A stretch of DNA of 64,000 bases. Origin: Leptobrachium leishanense (lineage: Eukaryota > Chordata > Amphibia > Anura > Megophryidae). The stretch is from contig CM019063.1 of assembly GCA_009667805.1 (NCBI GenBank), positions 351,812,942-351,876,941 on the forward strand, given 5' to 3'. The translations under genes were made by a program, and so were the position numbers. Below, piece after piece: positions 22,242 through 32,089 of this stretch (its first letter is position 1; every line of letters starts with the position of its first letter). The notes beneath the pieces were generated by a model, which saw only the letters and a list, made by a program, of their open reading frames with translations, did not search any database and was not told the DNA's origin.

Positions 22242-23697
22242 TGCTGCCTAAAAGTGATCCTATACTGGTTTAAATAACACTTCCATTAATTGCTAACCAA
22301 TCCCAGTGCACTTTTTGGCGGGAAAATGGTAATCCAATGAGAGCAAGACTTTTTTTTTGTTCCAACCAATACAAAGTAAACATTTAAAAAGGAATTGCAG
22401 TTTCTATTTAACAAAGTTGTAATCTCAAGAACATTCACATATATACATTGTTCTGTGAGTGGGTTCATTATTAATGCTTTAAATGCTCTCCCCAAAAGAA
22501 AAAAAGACAAAAACGTATTAAGCCCTTATCCTCGCTGCGGACCGAAAGTGCGCGCATGCGCAGATGTCTCGCGGCAAAGAGATGGCGCATCCATCTTGAC
22601 GAGACCTGTAATGGGACCATCCAGCTGGTAGACCCAAACAGTCGACGAGTGGATATATCAAACCGCAGACCGAGGCTGCGGCCAAGGAGGAGAAGGAGAC
22701 ACATATGTTCGTGCTCCCAAAGCAATCAGCCGTGCCCGCAACCCTACACCACAGGGAGGCTGCCTCAGACCACAACAGGCTCCCAATTGGTGGAGGATCA
22801 AAAAACGGAAAAGCGGCATGTCCCACCCCTCACAAAGCGGAACCACGCGCATGCGCGATCCAATATGGCCAAAATGAATGTATATAAACACAAGGAGTGT
22901 GTACAGTATATAAACATAGGGGAGGGGCCCAATAGTGTTTAGTCACAAATTATGGATACAACTACCTTTTCCTACTACTTGCTATAAAATAACATCCTCT
23001 TACATCCTTATATACAATTCAGCAGAAAATATATGTTACCTTCAAAGTAAAAATGAAAAGCATGAGTTCTACAAAAAATGGCACAACTCAAAGTCACCAT
23101 TCAAGCCTGAAGGGATCAAAGTATTTAGAGTGTAAATCCACCTCATTTCCATGCAATGGATTTTTTTATTGAAATCTCCGCCTCTCCAATGTGGGTTGCA
23201 GGCACGGCTGATTGTTTTGGGAGCACGAACATATGTGTCTCCTTCTCCTCCCCTTGGCCGCAGCCTCAGTCTGCGGTTTGATATATCCACTCGTCGACTG
23301 TTTGGGTCTACCAGTTGGATGGTCCCATTACAGGTCTCGCCAAGAAGGATGCGCCCTCTCTTCGCCGCGAGACATCTGTGCATGCGCGCACTTTCGGTTC
23401 GCAGCGCGGATAAGGGCTTAATACGTTTTTGTCTTTTTTTCTTTTGGGGGGAGCATTTAAAGCATTAATAATGAACCCACTCACAGAACAATGTATATAT
23501 GTGAATGTTCTTGAGATTACAACATTGTTAAATAGAAACTGCAATTCCTTTTTAAATGTTTACTTTGTATTGGTTGGAACAAAAAGAAAGTCTTGCTCTG
23601 ATTGCATTACCATTTTCCCGCCAAAAAGTGCACTGGGATTGGTTAGCAATTAATGGAAGTGTTATTTAAACCAGTATAGGATCACTTTTAGGCAGCA

Positions 23698-23751
23698 GCC
23701 AGCTGAGGAAGCCTTTGATATATTATCTATTTTGGCGAAACGCGTACTGGC
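23698..23751 (+). ncRNA. Hammerhead-like ribozyme, right arm
   Basis: Stem I GCCAG (23698-23702), CTGAGGA (23703-23709), GCC/GGC stem II (23711-23713, 23734-23736), GAAAC (23737-23741), GCGTA with a minimal stem III, then CTGGC (23747-23751) closing stem I with five pairs. The U-to-G change in the CUGAUGA box is expected to weaken or stop cleavage. Confidence 0.6.
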
Positions 23752-25433
23752 TATTATATTTGTTTTTATTTCCTATTAAAAATATTTTTTATCCATTTCC
23801 ATCTTTTTGGAGTTTTTTTATCAGCTTTTTTTGAGCAGACTTTCCAGATCCATCATCATTTCCAGCCTGTTCAAGTGACCTATGTGGGTGTGGAACTTGA
23901 CCTACTTCAAAAGGGGCACTTGGGTGGCCAGAAACAACACTAAAAGCGATTGACCCAGAACCAGGAGGGTTCCACCTCATGTGAGTGAAATTGATCTATA
24001 TTCATTACACGGTTCCATATGGGTCGCACTATGATATATTCTTCTTCTTTTTTTGTCTCCACTTGAGGGATATCTTGAGAAGAGGACTACGAAGGTTTTG
24101 GGACCTGTTACATTTCAAGAAGGACATTGTTATCGCTCCACTATTTGTTTGTTTTGTATTTTCTATTATTGGTGACATGTTAAAGAATGAAATAGTCAAA
24201 GAAGTGGAGAGTTCTGGAATATTTTCCATTCAAATGGACTCAACGCAAGATGTATCAGCTCATGATCAGTGTGCCATTGTTGTTAGGTATGTTGCTGGCG
24301 ACAAGGTGAAGGAAAGATTACTGCGTCTAGTCACTGTTGAAGACTCAAGTAGTAAAAACCTACATGCTTTACTCAGGGAATCACTGTCAGCGACTGGACT
24401 CAATCTTGAAAAGTGCATTGGTGATTCTTTTGACGGAGCGGCTAATATGAGTGGAACCTACACAGGTTTGCAGGCATTGATGAAGGAAGTTCGTCCTACA
24501 CATATTCACACATGGTGTTATGCACATGTTCTCAACTTAGTTATTGGAGATGCAAGTACTGTATGTGTTCCAGCAGTCAGCCTATTCGGCCTTCTTAGTA
24601 ATTTATCAACTTTCTTCAATGAGTCATACAAAAGGATGAAACTCTGGGAAGACCATATGAGAGGAAAGACTGGCAGTTCTAAACTTAAAAAGCTGGAACG
24701 TATTGGAAAAACAAGGTGGTCAAGCAAAGCTAGAGCACTTCGAAAAATATTTGGAAGTTTCGACGATCACTCCAACGAATTATGTTCAGACCTTGTTCTA
24801 GTCTTGAAAGAAGTAAGCGACTCAATGGATTTTCGAACCTCTGCTCACCATGAAGCTCTGAAACTGAGTGAAAATCTTTGCAAATTTGAAACCATCCTGG
24901 CAGCTTTTACTTTTGTTCGAGTATTTGACATCACTACCCCTGTATCAGATTATCTGCAAACTACAGGCCTTGATTTCATCCAGGCATAGAGAATGGTGGA
25001 CCATGCTGTAACACATCTAAATAAAATATGCAGAGACTTTGCTGCGGTTTTCCAGTCGGCAAGTACATTTATTGATAATATGAGAAATTGGCAGGTGACA
25101 ACATTCATTTGAATAAAAGCTTTTTTTTTTTTTTAAATTCCAAATTTTTATTCAGAAAATAGAATTGGACAATACAGGATATCAAAACAGGTATAGTCAA
25201 TACTATATCGAAAAACACATATAGAACAAAAAGAAACATTCACAACCATAGTTGGTGATCAACAGGGTAAGGGAGTAGGGTAAAAGGCACCAAATCGGAC
25301 CACACAGTCAGGGCTCGAGTCGAGCGGGAACGGCGTTCCCGCACTTCTCCCACAGCGGGAACACTGCGGCAACGCAGCGTTCCCGCTGTGGCCCGAGCCT
25401 GAAAGGCTGGAGCAGGCGGCCGCCGCACATTGC

Positions 25434-25568
25434 CGGCGGCCGCGTGCTTCCTGTTAGAACGGCCCGCTGACAGGAAGTGGAGCCGCTCGCCTGGCTGTTT
25501 CATCGATCCCAGGCGAGCGGCTGCACTTCCTGTCAGCGGCCGTTCTAACAGGAAGCACGCGGCCGCCG
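25434..25568. repeat. Large GC-rich palindrome
   Basis: Arms of about 60 bp (25434-25493 and 25509-25568) around AGGAAGCACGCGGCCGCC and its complement, with a 15-nt centre. There are very few mismatches and NotI-type GCGGCCGC sites in both arms. Confidence 0.85.
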
Positions 25569-25585
25569 GGCGCACGCCGCAGAGA

Positions 25586-26925
25586 GGTGAGCTGGGGACA
25601 ATATCCATGAGCTGGGGGGCACTATCCATGAGCTGGGGGGGCAATATCCATGAGCTGGGGGGGCACTATCCATGAGCTGGGGGGCAATATCCATGAGCTG
25701 GGGGGGCACTATCCATGAGCTGGGGGGGCAATATCCATGAGCTGGGGGGGCACTATCCATGAGCTGAGGGGCACTATCCATGAGCTGGGGGGGCACTATC
25801 CATGAGCTGGGGGGCACTATCCATGAGCTGAGGGGCACTATCCATGAGCTGGGGGGGCAATATCCATGAGCTGGGGGGGCAATATCCATGAGCTGGGGGG
25901 GCACTATCCATGAGCTGGGGGGGCACTATCCATGAGCTGGGGGGCAATATCCATGAGCTGGGGGGGCACTATCCATGAGCTGGGGGGGCAATATCCATGA
26001 GCTGGGGGGCACTATCCATGAGCTGGGGGGGCAATATCCATGAGCTGGGGGGCACTATCCATGAGCTGAGGGGCACTATCCATGAGCTGGGGGGGCAATA
26101 TCCATGAGCTGGGGGGGGAAATCCATGAGCTGGAGGGCAGTATCCATGAGCTGGGGGGCAAATCCATGAGCTGGGGGGCATTATCCATGAGCTGGGGGGC
26201 ATTATCCATGAGCTGGGGGGCAGTATCCATGAGCTGGGGGGCAGTATCCATGAGCTGGGGGGCAATATCCATGAGCTGGGGGCACTATCCATGAGCTGGG
26301 GGGGGCAGTATCCATGAGCTGGGGGGCAGTATCCATGAGCTGGGGGGGCAAATCCATGAGCTGGGGGGGCAAATCCATGAGCTGGGTGGCAGTATCCATG
26401 AGCTGGGGGGCAGTATCCATGAGCTGGGGGGCATATCCATGTGCTGGGGCATTTCCATGAGCTGGGGCATTTCCATGAGCTGGGGGGCATTATCCATGAG
26501 CTGGGGCAATATCCATGAGCTGGGGACATTATCCATGAGCTGGGGCAAATCCATGAGACCTGGGGGCATTATCCATGAGACCTGGGGGCAATATCCATGA
26601 GACCTGGGGGCATTAATCCATGAGACCTGGGGGCATTATCCATGAGACCTGGGGGGCATTATCCATGAGACCTGGGGGGCATATCCATGAGACCTGGGGG
26701 GCATTATCCATGAGACCTGGGGGCATTATCCATGAGACCTGGGGGGCATATCCATGAGACCTGGGGGGCATTATCCATGAGACCTGGGGGCATTATCCAT
26801 GAGACCTGGGGGCATATATCCATGAGACCTGGGGGCATATATCCATGAGAGCTGGGGGGCATTATCCATGAGAGCTGGGGGCATCATCCATGAGAGCTGG
26901 GGCAATTATATCCATGTGAACTGGG
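25586..26925 (+). repeat. Minisatellite, unit 21-22 bp
   Basis: About 60 units of ATCCATGAGCTGGGGGGCA with length variants. From about 26550 the units change to ATCCATGAGACCTGGGGGCA and then AGAGCTGGGG. Frames with PPAHGYC or QLMDSA repeats are translations of this repeat in several registers and are not proteins. Confidence 0.95.
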
Positions 26926-27039
26926 AAAATATATCCATATAACCAGTGCCGTGTATATTATTCTGGGGGTCCAGTGCCATGTATATTATTCTGGGGGTCC
27001 AGTGCTGTGTATATAATTCTGGGGGGTCTGGGCCTGGAT

Positions 27040-27250
27040 ATATATATATATATATATATATAGATTATATATAAAACGCGTAAGTCCAGTTGCCAAAATC
27101 GCGAGTATACCTATACGTAGTGATACCTTTCACTGATCAGTATAGTTTCCAGTTTACACTCTTGAAAGCTTGTCTTTTAAATGTAAAGTTAACCCAATAA
27201 AAATGGTATCACCAGGCACTGCTATACTCGTGAGATATATATTTTTTCTT
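27040..27250. repeat. Dispersed hairpin repeat, copy 1
   Basis: Contains CGAGTATA...GTAGTGATACC, then CCAATAAAAATGGTATCACC and a reverse GCTATACTCGTGA. The same layout occurs at 30745-30880. Both copies follow a TA run. Confidence 0.6.
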
Positions 27251-27480
27251 CAGGTAATAGGCGTTGTGGAATTCGTGGGTGAGTTCCCTCACTTTTTTTC
27301 CCAGGACTTGACCCCTGCACACAGTAGTAGCGCTTGTATAATCACCGTCACCGAATAGGATTGTGCAATCCCCCAATTTACCCAGTGCAAAACCTCTAAG
27401 GCGTTCATAACCCCAGCGTTCAAGGAAGCAACCGCTGTCAACATTGCCATGGTTGTAAGACTAGAAAAAGAGGGAAAGTA
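27250..27480. other. Unassigned sequence inside the L1 copy B span
   Basis: No L1 match, transposon end or frame recognised; it separates the hairpin repeat from the L1 3' region. Confidence 0.3.
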
Positions 27481-27652
27481 AAAGAAAGAAATGAAACATA
27501 GGACAGAGTATAATAAACCATTTAGGTATACATAAAGAGACAGAGGGAAGAGAGGAAGAAAGAAAGAGGAAGAGAAGGGGGAAAAAAAGGGGAGGGAGGG
27601 GGGAAATAAGGAGCAAGCACGCCCGGGCTATTGCGCTCCAGCAACAACAACT

Positions 27653-29313
27653 TCAGATTACCTCCAACGCGCGACGTGTAGTGGCCGCATAAGTGTCCCA
27701 ATGGAACCATTTTAGCCCCACGTTCGTCTCAACGTCCCTAGTTGAGGCCTCCAGGAGGTCCACTGAACGGAAGGTCTCAACCCTGCTTATCCATGACCTG
27801 AGAGATTGCACCTCCGAAGAACGCCAGTGAACTGGGATCAGGGCCCGAGCCGCTAATAGCATAAGGAGCAGTACCGACCTCTTCAGAGTCCCGATGGGAA
27901 GGGGAATGTGAAGAAGCATTCCGGGGTGAATGGAAGATCAATATCAGTCACCTGGTGGATGGCAGAGTGAACCAGTCGCCAAAACCCAATACACGAGGGC
28001 AGGACCACTAAATGGTGTACCTATGGCCTCATTACAACACCAGCAGGTGGGAGAGGTGTCCGGATAAATGCGATGTAATAGCGAGGGAGTCCTATACCAA
28101 AATGTCTATTTTGTAGGAAGTCTCCTGAGATCTCGAAGCGCAGAACCCCTTGTGCACCAGGATATAAGTCATCAGCCATTGTGCATTCGTGATTGTAATG
28201 CCGAGGTCTGCTTCCCATCTAGAAGTAAAAGAGGGGTCAGTCGTATCTGACGCCTGAAGCAGGCCATATAGGGTAGATACACCACAGTCATAAATGTGAG
28301 TGGTTTAGATTTTGATTATAATTTGAGCCTACTCTATTCTGACTGTCTGCACTATCATCCTTTCCTGTGATGTGCTTTTTTTGAGGATTACTGACGGATA
28401 TGAGGATCCAGCATTAGCACTTATAAGAAGATCAGCACATTATTCTTCATCATCATTTTTGAGTATTCCATTAATATATACTTGAGCACCTTTTTGCACT
28501 TTTTGCACATTTGACCTGGACTTTACTCTATGCACTTTTATTGACTTGATAATATTTTTAATATATTTTTTACTGCTACGGTTTATGAGTTTTTTAATGG
28601 ATTTTATGGATTTTACATATCCATTGATTTATTAACCTATTAATTGTACTAGATGCGCCATATGGATATTCGCCTTTTATCTTGTATTCTGACACATATT
28701 TTGGTTGTTTTCTATGTGTTTTTACCATACTATAGGCAGCATTTGACTATTTATTAGCACTACACCCTGCACTTTAAATTAATTTATAAATAGGTGCCCA
28801 CACTGTATAGTGTATATTTATTTACACACACTCTTTGCTGTATCCACAGTTGAGATCACGGAGATAAGTCCTGATCTGCAAATAGTTGAACCTCTCCAAG
28901 GGTGAAGGAGAGTTCCCCTCTCTAAATCAGAGAGGGTCACTCACATCGTCATCCGAAGTAAAGTCCAAAGCCCGTAATCTTCCCCATCCTGTAAATCGAA
29001 TGCAAAGAGAAGGTAGGACCACAGCTGGTAGCTTCGGGTTATGGTTCAATGGCAAGAGGGGAGATATAGCCGTAGAAAAGCCATGAATCAAATTACACCT
29101 GTGCCAGAGACGCAGTGTAATGGCAACCGGGTCTGGATCCGAGGAGACGCCGCAGCGAGGTACTGGTGGGAACCACGGCACCGCCCATAAGGGGGAGCCG
29201 GAGAGAGCACGTTCTAAATCGAGCCATCTCTTATCCAGATCGGAAGTCGACCAATCAACGATCCTAAGCATGTGGCAGGCTGTGTAGTACTGTTTCATAT
29301 CAGGGAGGGCCAA
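27653..29313 (-). pseudogene. L1-Tx1 copy B, ORF2 C-terminal region
   Basis: 29313-28927 encodes a segment (TACHMLRIVDWSTSDLDKRWLDLE and HNPKLPAVVLPSL blocks) matching the post-RT region of L1 copy A at 40662-40334. 28281-27653 continues towards the C-terminus. Multiple stops and the 28289-28843 insertion break it. Confidence 0.65.
28289..28843. mobile_element. AT-rich insertion in L1 copy B
   Basis: Interrupts the LINE between two copies of CCACAGT (28282-28288 and 28844-28850), a likely 7-bp target duplication. The interior has TTTTTGCACTTTTTGCAC, as in fold-back insertion 1 (about 21138-21150), so the two may be related. No coding. Confidence 0.45.
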
Positions 29314-29565
29314 GCCGCCTCTGGTCTTTGGTCAGCATGATACTGCCAATCCAACCCGAGGTCGACCCTTCGGCCACACAAAGTTCAGAAGTTCCTTCCA
29401 GAGCGCTAGGAAAAAAGAGTATGAAAAAGGTACAGTAACCGCGGTAGTAAATTCATCTTGAGCACTGCCACGCAGCCTAGCCAGGAAATGTACTTACTCG
29501 TCCAGCTGGACAGATCTGAATGAAACTTGCGCAGTATATCATTAAAGTTTAAGTCAAGAAGTCGG

Positions 29566-30510
29566 CTAGAAGATGTCGCTAACCGTGCCGAGGTATCGGA
29601 CAGAGGTAGGGCAGTGGCGAAACGGATAAGCGGTACGAATAGATTCTAAATTGATGGGCCCTAAGGAGATGCCCAAGAATTCCGATTTGTCATGGTTGAT
29701 TTTAAGACCTGCGACGGAGCCATAACAGTCCAATGTAGACATAACAGCCGGCAGGGACGAGTCGATGTTCGTGAGGAAAAAGAGCAGATCATCAGCATAG
29801 GCCGACAGTTTATGTTCGGAAGTATGTCCCCGAATGCCCATTATATCCTGATGGCGATGGATAGCCACCAGAAACGGTTCAAGAGTGAGGGCGAAAAGCA
29901 GGGGTGATAGGGGACAGCCCTGCCTAGTCCCGTTCTTCACTACCAGCGGAGGTGATAAGGCCCCTTTAACCCTGACACGCGCTGAGGGGTCAGCATAGAG
30001 GACCTTCAAGTATTGCATAAAAAAGGGTCCCACCCCCAAACCCCACAACACCGAGAACATAAAGTCCCATCGCACTCTATCGAAGGCCTTCTCCGCGTCC
30101 GTGGAAAGCAGGAGAAGGCCCTCACCAGTCCTCTTTGCCACCCCGATAGCCCCCAAAGCGCGAGTGGTCGCATCACGGGCCTCACGGCCTGGCACAAACC
30201 CTACCTGATCCGGGTGGATCAAGGACGGTAAAAGAGAAGTCAACCGATTTGCCATGACCTTGGCAAGGACCTTCAGATCTGTATTGAGGAGTGAGATCGG
30301 TCGGTAGCTGCAGGGATCTGATGCGTCTTTGTTTGGCTTCAAAAGAACCGAGATCGTGGCAGATAGAGTGTGGGGATGAAGGGGGGATCCCGATTGCACT
30401 GCAGAAAATAGCGCAAGAAGGCTTCTCCTGGACTTGAAGAACACAGGCCTCCATCGTTCCACTAAGTAATTTGTCCCAGAAAGCAAGCATTCTTTCATCA
30501 GCTTCCTCAC
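29566..30510 (-). pseudogene. L1-Tx1 copy B reverse transcriptase
   Basis: A 314-residue open stretch holding RT motifs in order: SYRPISLLNTDLKVLAKV, HPDQVGFVPGREARDATTR, STDAEKAFDRVRW, GTRQGCPLSPLLFAL and SAYADDLLF with intact YADD. The endonuclease half of ORF2 and ORF1 are absent (5' truncation). Target-primed LINE insertions are commonly 5'-truncated like this. The stretch is longer than most here, so this copy may be younger than its surroundings. Confidence 0.85.
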
Positions 30511-30598
30511 CCATCAGACTTAAGCAGCAACTCATTCTGGCTTCTCCTGGACTTGAAGAACGCAGGCCTCCATCGTTCCACTAAGTAATTTGTCCCAG
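30421..30598. repeat. Direct duplication at the 5' edge of L1 copy B
   Basis: GCTTCTCCTGGACTTGAAGA and the next 40 bp occur at about 30421-30479 and 30540-30598, one difference apart. This is a partial tandem duplication with a period of about 119 bp. Confidence 0.8.
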
Positions 30599-30744
30599 CA
30601 AGGTGATTTCTCAGACTAATCTCTATCACCCATACTTAGCCTCCTATGCTTTTGAATGATTAATATAACTGCACTGTAATTTGTCAGCGTGTGTGTTATA
30701 TATTCATAGGATATATGTATTAAGTGTGTGTGTGTGTTTATATA

Positions 30745-30880
30745 TATAGATTAGGTAGGCCGTGTTAGTCCAGATGCCAAAATCACGAGTATAGCAGTCT
30801 GTAGTGATACCTTTAAATGTAACGTTGGTCCAATAAAAAAGGTATCACTACAGACTGCTATACTCGTGATTTATATATAT
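30745..30880. repeat. Dispersed hairpin repeat, copy 2
   Basis: AAATCACGAGTATAGCAGTC (30779) and its reverse complement (to about 30872) form arms of about 35 bp around TTAAATGTAACGTTGGTCCA. It is the same family as 27040-27250, and better preserved. Confidence 0.8.
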
Positions 30881-30953
30881 AGATATATGTAGATATATAG
30901 TTTTTGTATATATTTATAGGATATATGTATTAAGTGTGTGTGTGTGTTTCTCT

Positions 30954-30955
<2 letters not shown>

Positions 30956-30991
<36 letters not shown>
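30956..30991. repeat. TA microsatellite
   Basis: (TA)n of about 17 units next to GTGTGTGT runs; nothing else is recognised between 30600 and 31090. Confidence 0.9.
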
Positions 30992-30996
<5 letters not shown>

Positions 30997-31099
30997 CATA
31001 TTTTTCTCTATGTATTTAGTTTATGTGTAGCTAGGCACATTTGCCACTGCTTAATTTCCCTTAGAACCATTTGTTCTTATCTACCCCCCCCCCCGCCCC

Positions 31100-32002
31100 A
31101 GTCAGAACCACTGAGTTTACGAATCCTAAAGCTAATAAACACTGCTCACTGTTTAAGGCCTTGCAGCTAACTCAATTAATCTCCTCCCCCACTCACATCA
31201 ATATGAATAGCCCTAACCATACCCTGCTGGACTGGATTCTCTCTTCATGTCCCAATAGAATACAAGAGGCAGGCGTTCTTGCTAATAGCTTCAGTGACCA
31301 CTGTCTAGTGTACTGTGTGCGCAAAATAAAAGCTACAAAATCTCCCCCAAAGGTAATAATCACCAGATCTTTCAAGAAATTTATTCTTGAATCCTTCCTA
31401 AGTGATCTGAAACAGCTCCCATGGTACAGACTAAACCTTATCCCAGACTTGGACTGTGCAATTGAATTCTTTCAGTCCGAGCTCCTGCAAGTCTGGAATG
31501 CCCATGCCCCGATGCGTAAAGTGCGAGTAAAAGGGGCTCATCTCCCCTGGGTTACAGCTGATCTTACACAAATGTACCAGATTAGAGATTCACTGTGGTC
31601 AAATTTCAAAAGTACTGGTTCCATGAATGATTACTGTGAATACCGAAAATGCCGGAATGCATGCACAAAACAAACAAAAATGGCTAAAGCCCAATACTTC
31701 AATGAAAATCTAAACAATAACCTATCAAACCCTAGAAATTTTTGGAGAATCATAAGTAACATACAAGCACCCCCAGTCCGCTCCCAGCCGGCTGCTGTCA
31801 AAGTAAACAACCAAACCCTGCAACACCCCCTAGATGTTGCAAATGCCTTTAATAATTATTTTGTTGGATGTGCCACCACCCTAATTGCTAAGCTAGCAAA
31901 TGACACACCTACAGAAAGGCCACACACAGGTCAGGCCCCTCCAACCATGCAGGGACCACATATCGCAGATAAATTCAACTTTAGACCAGTGCCTGTCAGT
32001 AT
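31100..32002 (+). pseudogene. L2-type LINE, copy B (endonuclease end and linker)
   Basis: A long plus-strand open stretch. It starts in the endonuclease C-terminal part with LLDWILSSCPNRIQEAGVL and FSDHCLVYCVRKIK (SDH catalytic box), then RSFKKF and the linker up to KFNFRPVPVS, where it stops matching before the RT. 5' sequence before the GDFN box and all RT motifs are missing. It is nearly the reverse complement of copy A (about 3018-3900). A direct GCGTTTGGTGCAGG duplication sits just beyond at about 32003-32030. Confidence 0.75.
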
Positions 32003-32089
32003 GCGTTTGGTGCAGGGCGTTTGGTGCAGGGAATTTGCGTGGGGAAACAATACACACAGGGATCATACAGACATAAATTGTATAAATGA

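Larger units (their letters stand above)
21687..24156. mobile_element. Fold-back insertion 2: inverted Penelope-like pseudo-LTR pair
   Basis: 2470 bp flanked by a 14-bp target duplication TATTTTCTATTATT (21673-21686 and 24157-24170). Nearly 1-kb arms, about 21775-22748 and 23188-24156, are inverted copies with few differences, around a spacer of about 440 bp. Each arm has a 54-nt hammerhead-like ribozyme. Penelope-like elements carry such ribozymes in their pseudo-LTRs and often insert in head-to-head copies with variable target duplications. No RT or GIY-YIG coding lies between the arms, so it is non-autonomous. The PLE assignment is inference from ribozyme, duplication and layout. Confidence 0.65.
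19833..25110 (+). pseudogene. hAT transposase (zinc-finger, DUF4371-like), split by insertions
   Basis: Coding lies in three plus-strand blocks: about 19833-20577, 21451-21686 and 24171-25110. The first holds a basic N-terminus (ATG at 19833) and a zinc-finger-like RRW...HCAICLF segment with a later H pair, probably DNA-binding. The third holds the catalytic core: IQMDSTQDVS (first Asp), GDSFDGAANMSG, TWCYAHVLNLVI and GKTRWSSK. Frames join across both insertions once one target copy is removed. A TAG at 24987 and loss of the C-terminal dimerisation domain, cut off by L1 sequence at 25118, make it inactive. The family is of the type domesticated as ZMYM/TTF-hAT proteins in vertebrates. Confidence 0.8.
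25308..27036. mobile_element. Minisatellite-bearing element (possibly hAT)
   Basis: Starts CAGGGCTCGAGTCGAGCGGG, then a GC-rich palindromic block, then about 1.3 kb of tandem repeats, then three GGGTCCAGTGC-type units (about 26940-27030). The left end looks like a hAT CAGGG terminus. No matching right end was found, so its class and limits are uncertain. Confidence 0.4.
25118..30598 (-). mobile_element. L1-Tx1 LINE copy B, 5'-truncated and interrupted
   Basis: The minus-strand 3' end is at 25118, with an A tail (T run 25119-25133) after an AATAAA-type signal. It lies inside the hAT transposase frame. RT and C-terminal coding is at 27653-30510. Between lie a minisatellite-bearing element (25308 to about 27030), a hairpin repeat (27040-27250) and a 555-bp insertion (28289-28843). 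The 5' edge shows a duplicated segment at 30421 and 30540. It is related to, but not identical with, L1-Tx1 copy A. Confidence 0.75.

Noticed and set aside
25545..26569. Long minus-strand frames of PPSSWI or APQLMD repeats as a repeat protein
   Set aside because: They are translations of the 21-22 bp minisatellite in several registers at once, with no start context or flanking domain.
25586..26925. CRISPR-like array
   Set aside because: Repeat units are contiguous with no unique spacers and the DNA is vertebrate-like.
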